Origin: Periconia sp. R9002
Taxonomy: Eukaryota; Ascomycota; Dothideomycetes; Pleosporales; Periconiaceae
Direction of reading: 5' to 3'
Assembly (NCBI GenBank): GCA_023627715.1
Contig: JAMAHW010000023.1
Coordinates: 310,001 to 374,000 of the forward strand
DNA: 64,000 nt
Made by a program: the position numbers and the translations under genes. Shown one piece after another: positions 63,157 through 64,000 of the stretch. How positions within the stretch are numbered: the first letter of the stretch is position 1; each line of letters opens with the position of its first letter. The notes under the pieces were generated by a model that was not told where the DNA came from, searched no databases, and was given only the letters and a program-made list of their open reading frames with translations.

Positions 63157-64000
63157 GATGTCATCAGATGTACCTAGGGCGAGGCTTGTGTGGATGAAAA
63201 GCACACTCAATCCTGTAGATCATGAAAATTGGGGCGAGTCATCATTTGTAAAGGACGTTCAGCGGAGAACAGGGATCATATAAAAAGTATTACAGCTAGA
63301 CTCGATTCGCTGAAGCCTGAAACACGTTGTGTTGGGGAATGAGACAATGCGAGTAGGATTTGGGGGCGGAGATGTGGCACAGCCAGATGTGGGCGATGCC
63401 GGATGTCGTGTTGAGAAAGCAAGAAAGACAAAAATAACTTGAAAACATCAACGGATGCAGGGATGGATAACGCGAGGACAAAACAGTTAGGAACTATCTT
63501 TATTTCTATGTGGTAGAAGAGAAGACTATTAAAGTTCATGGCTGAATTCTTTGCATTCCATGATATAGTCTAGCATATGTAAGAAGACCAGTATTGCAGT
63601 GCAACTCTTCAAATTTGACCTAATTGGCATGGTCAGCATGCGGTATTCTGCATCCGGTGCCACGATGCTCAATAGGTTTCCAATCACCGCTCGCGAGTCT
63701 GGCATTTCCCCTATTGCGACACTGTCGTCCTCCCTGTATGCCCAGCCGTTTTGCCATTACGACCTAAGTAACGGCGCGAGTTTGTACCTCCCTCGCGGGT
63801 CTCATTTTCTGCAATCTTAGTGCTGCAATCTTAGCGCTCCTCGGATTGGGCCACCGATGCGCTTTCCCTGACCCTAGGCGATATAGGCCAACAATGTAGC
63901 AGGAACCGCCCGTTTCATTATGCAGTGCCAATATAGAGTAATTATCTGGCGCCCTGAAGCTCCTGAATTGGTGTTCTGCGGACTTTGTACTTTTTACAAA
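63157..64000. other. Right-end intergenic region
   Basis: Promoter of the large membrane protein, then no supportable gene to the end. CTGCAATCTTAGTG is followed at once by CTGCAATCTTAGCG (about 63809-63837), a short direct repeat. A 73-codon frame at 63599-63820 has no motifs. Confidence 0.45.

Overview
This is a 64-kb piece of a filamentous ascomycete (Pezizomycotina) chromosome. Many genes are split by short GT-AG introns of about 49-125 nt with CTAAC-type branch sites. Rhodopsin-fold PTH11-like receptors, DUF7580 proteins and SRPK-like kinases are typical of this group. An intron that is itself a copy of a repeat (see below) fits Dothideomycetes best, but the class is inference. There are about 26 protein-coding genes or gene remnants, all read by eye, and no rRNA, tRNA or CRISPR that I can support.

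Region 0-17.3 kb: a 2-oxoglutarate/Fe(II) oxygenase and a five-exon O-methyltransferase, both of secondary-metabolism type; a gene-poor 3 kb; a PHO84-type phosphate:H+ symporter with a TATA box; a T/G-rich repeat field; a J-domain protein; two small unknown genes; a MITE-like element; and an F-box-like protein.

Region 17.8-25.5 kb: alpha-acetolactate decarboxylase and a catabolic-type acetolactate synthase sit head to head, both intronless. Together they can turn pyruvate into acetoin, the logic of bacterial alsSD/budAB operons. They are followed by a second inverted-repeat element, a gene joining a CCCH-like finger to a Zn2Cys6 cluster, an 18-bp repeat array, and a hexose-type MFS transporter. 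The third intron of the transporter is homologous over its whole length to two non-genic copies elsewhere in the window (68-195 and 60536-60659), which is the signature of an introner-like element.

Region 26.8-37.7 kb: an oxidative cluster of two NtaA/DszA-type flavin monooxygenases, each sharing a divergent promoter with another redox gene (an MDR oxidoreductase and a Baeyer-Villiger-type monooxygenase), then an UNC-93-like transporter. It looks like a catabolic or detoxification module; its substrate is unknown.

Region 38.2-64 kb: an accessory, gene-sparse stretch. It holds a head-to-head DUF7580 gene and C2H2/coiled-coil gene (both of fungal NLR-associated type), the latter with its conserved C-terminus cut off by one in-frame TAA; two PTH11-like receptors, one truncated; three unrecognised membrane proteins; a BCS1-like AAA ATPase; and a decayed SRPK-like kinase pseudogene.
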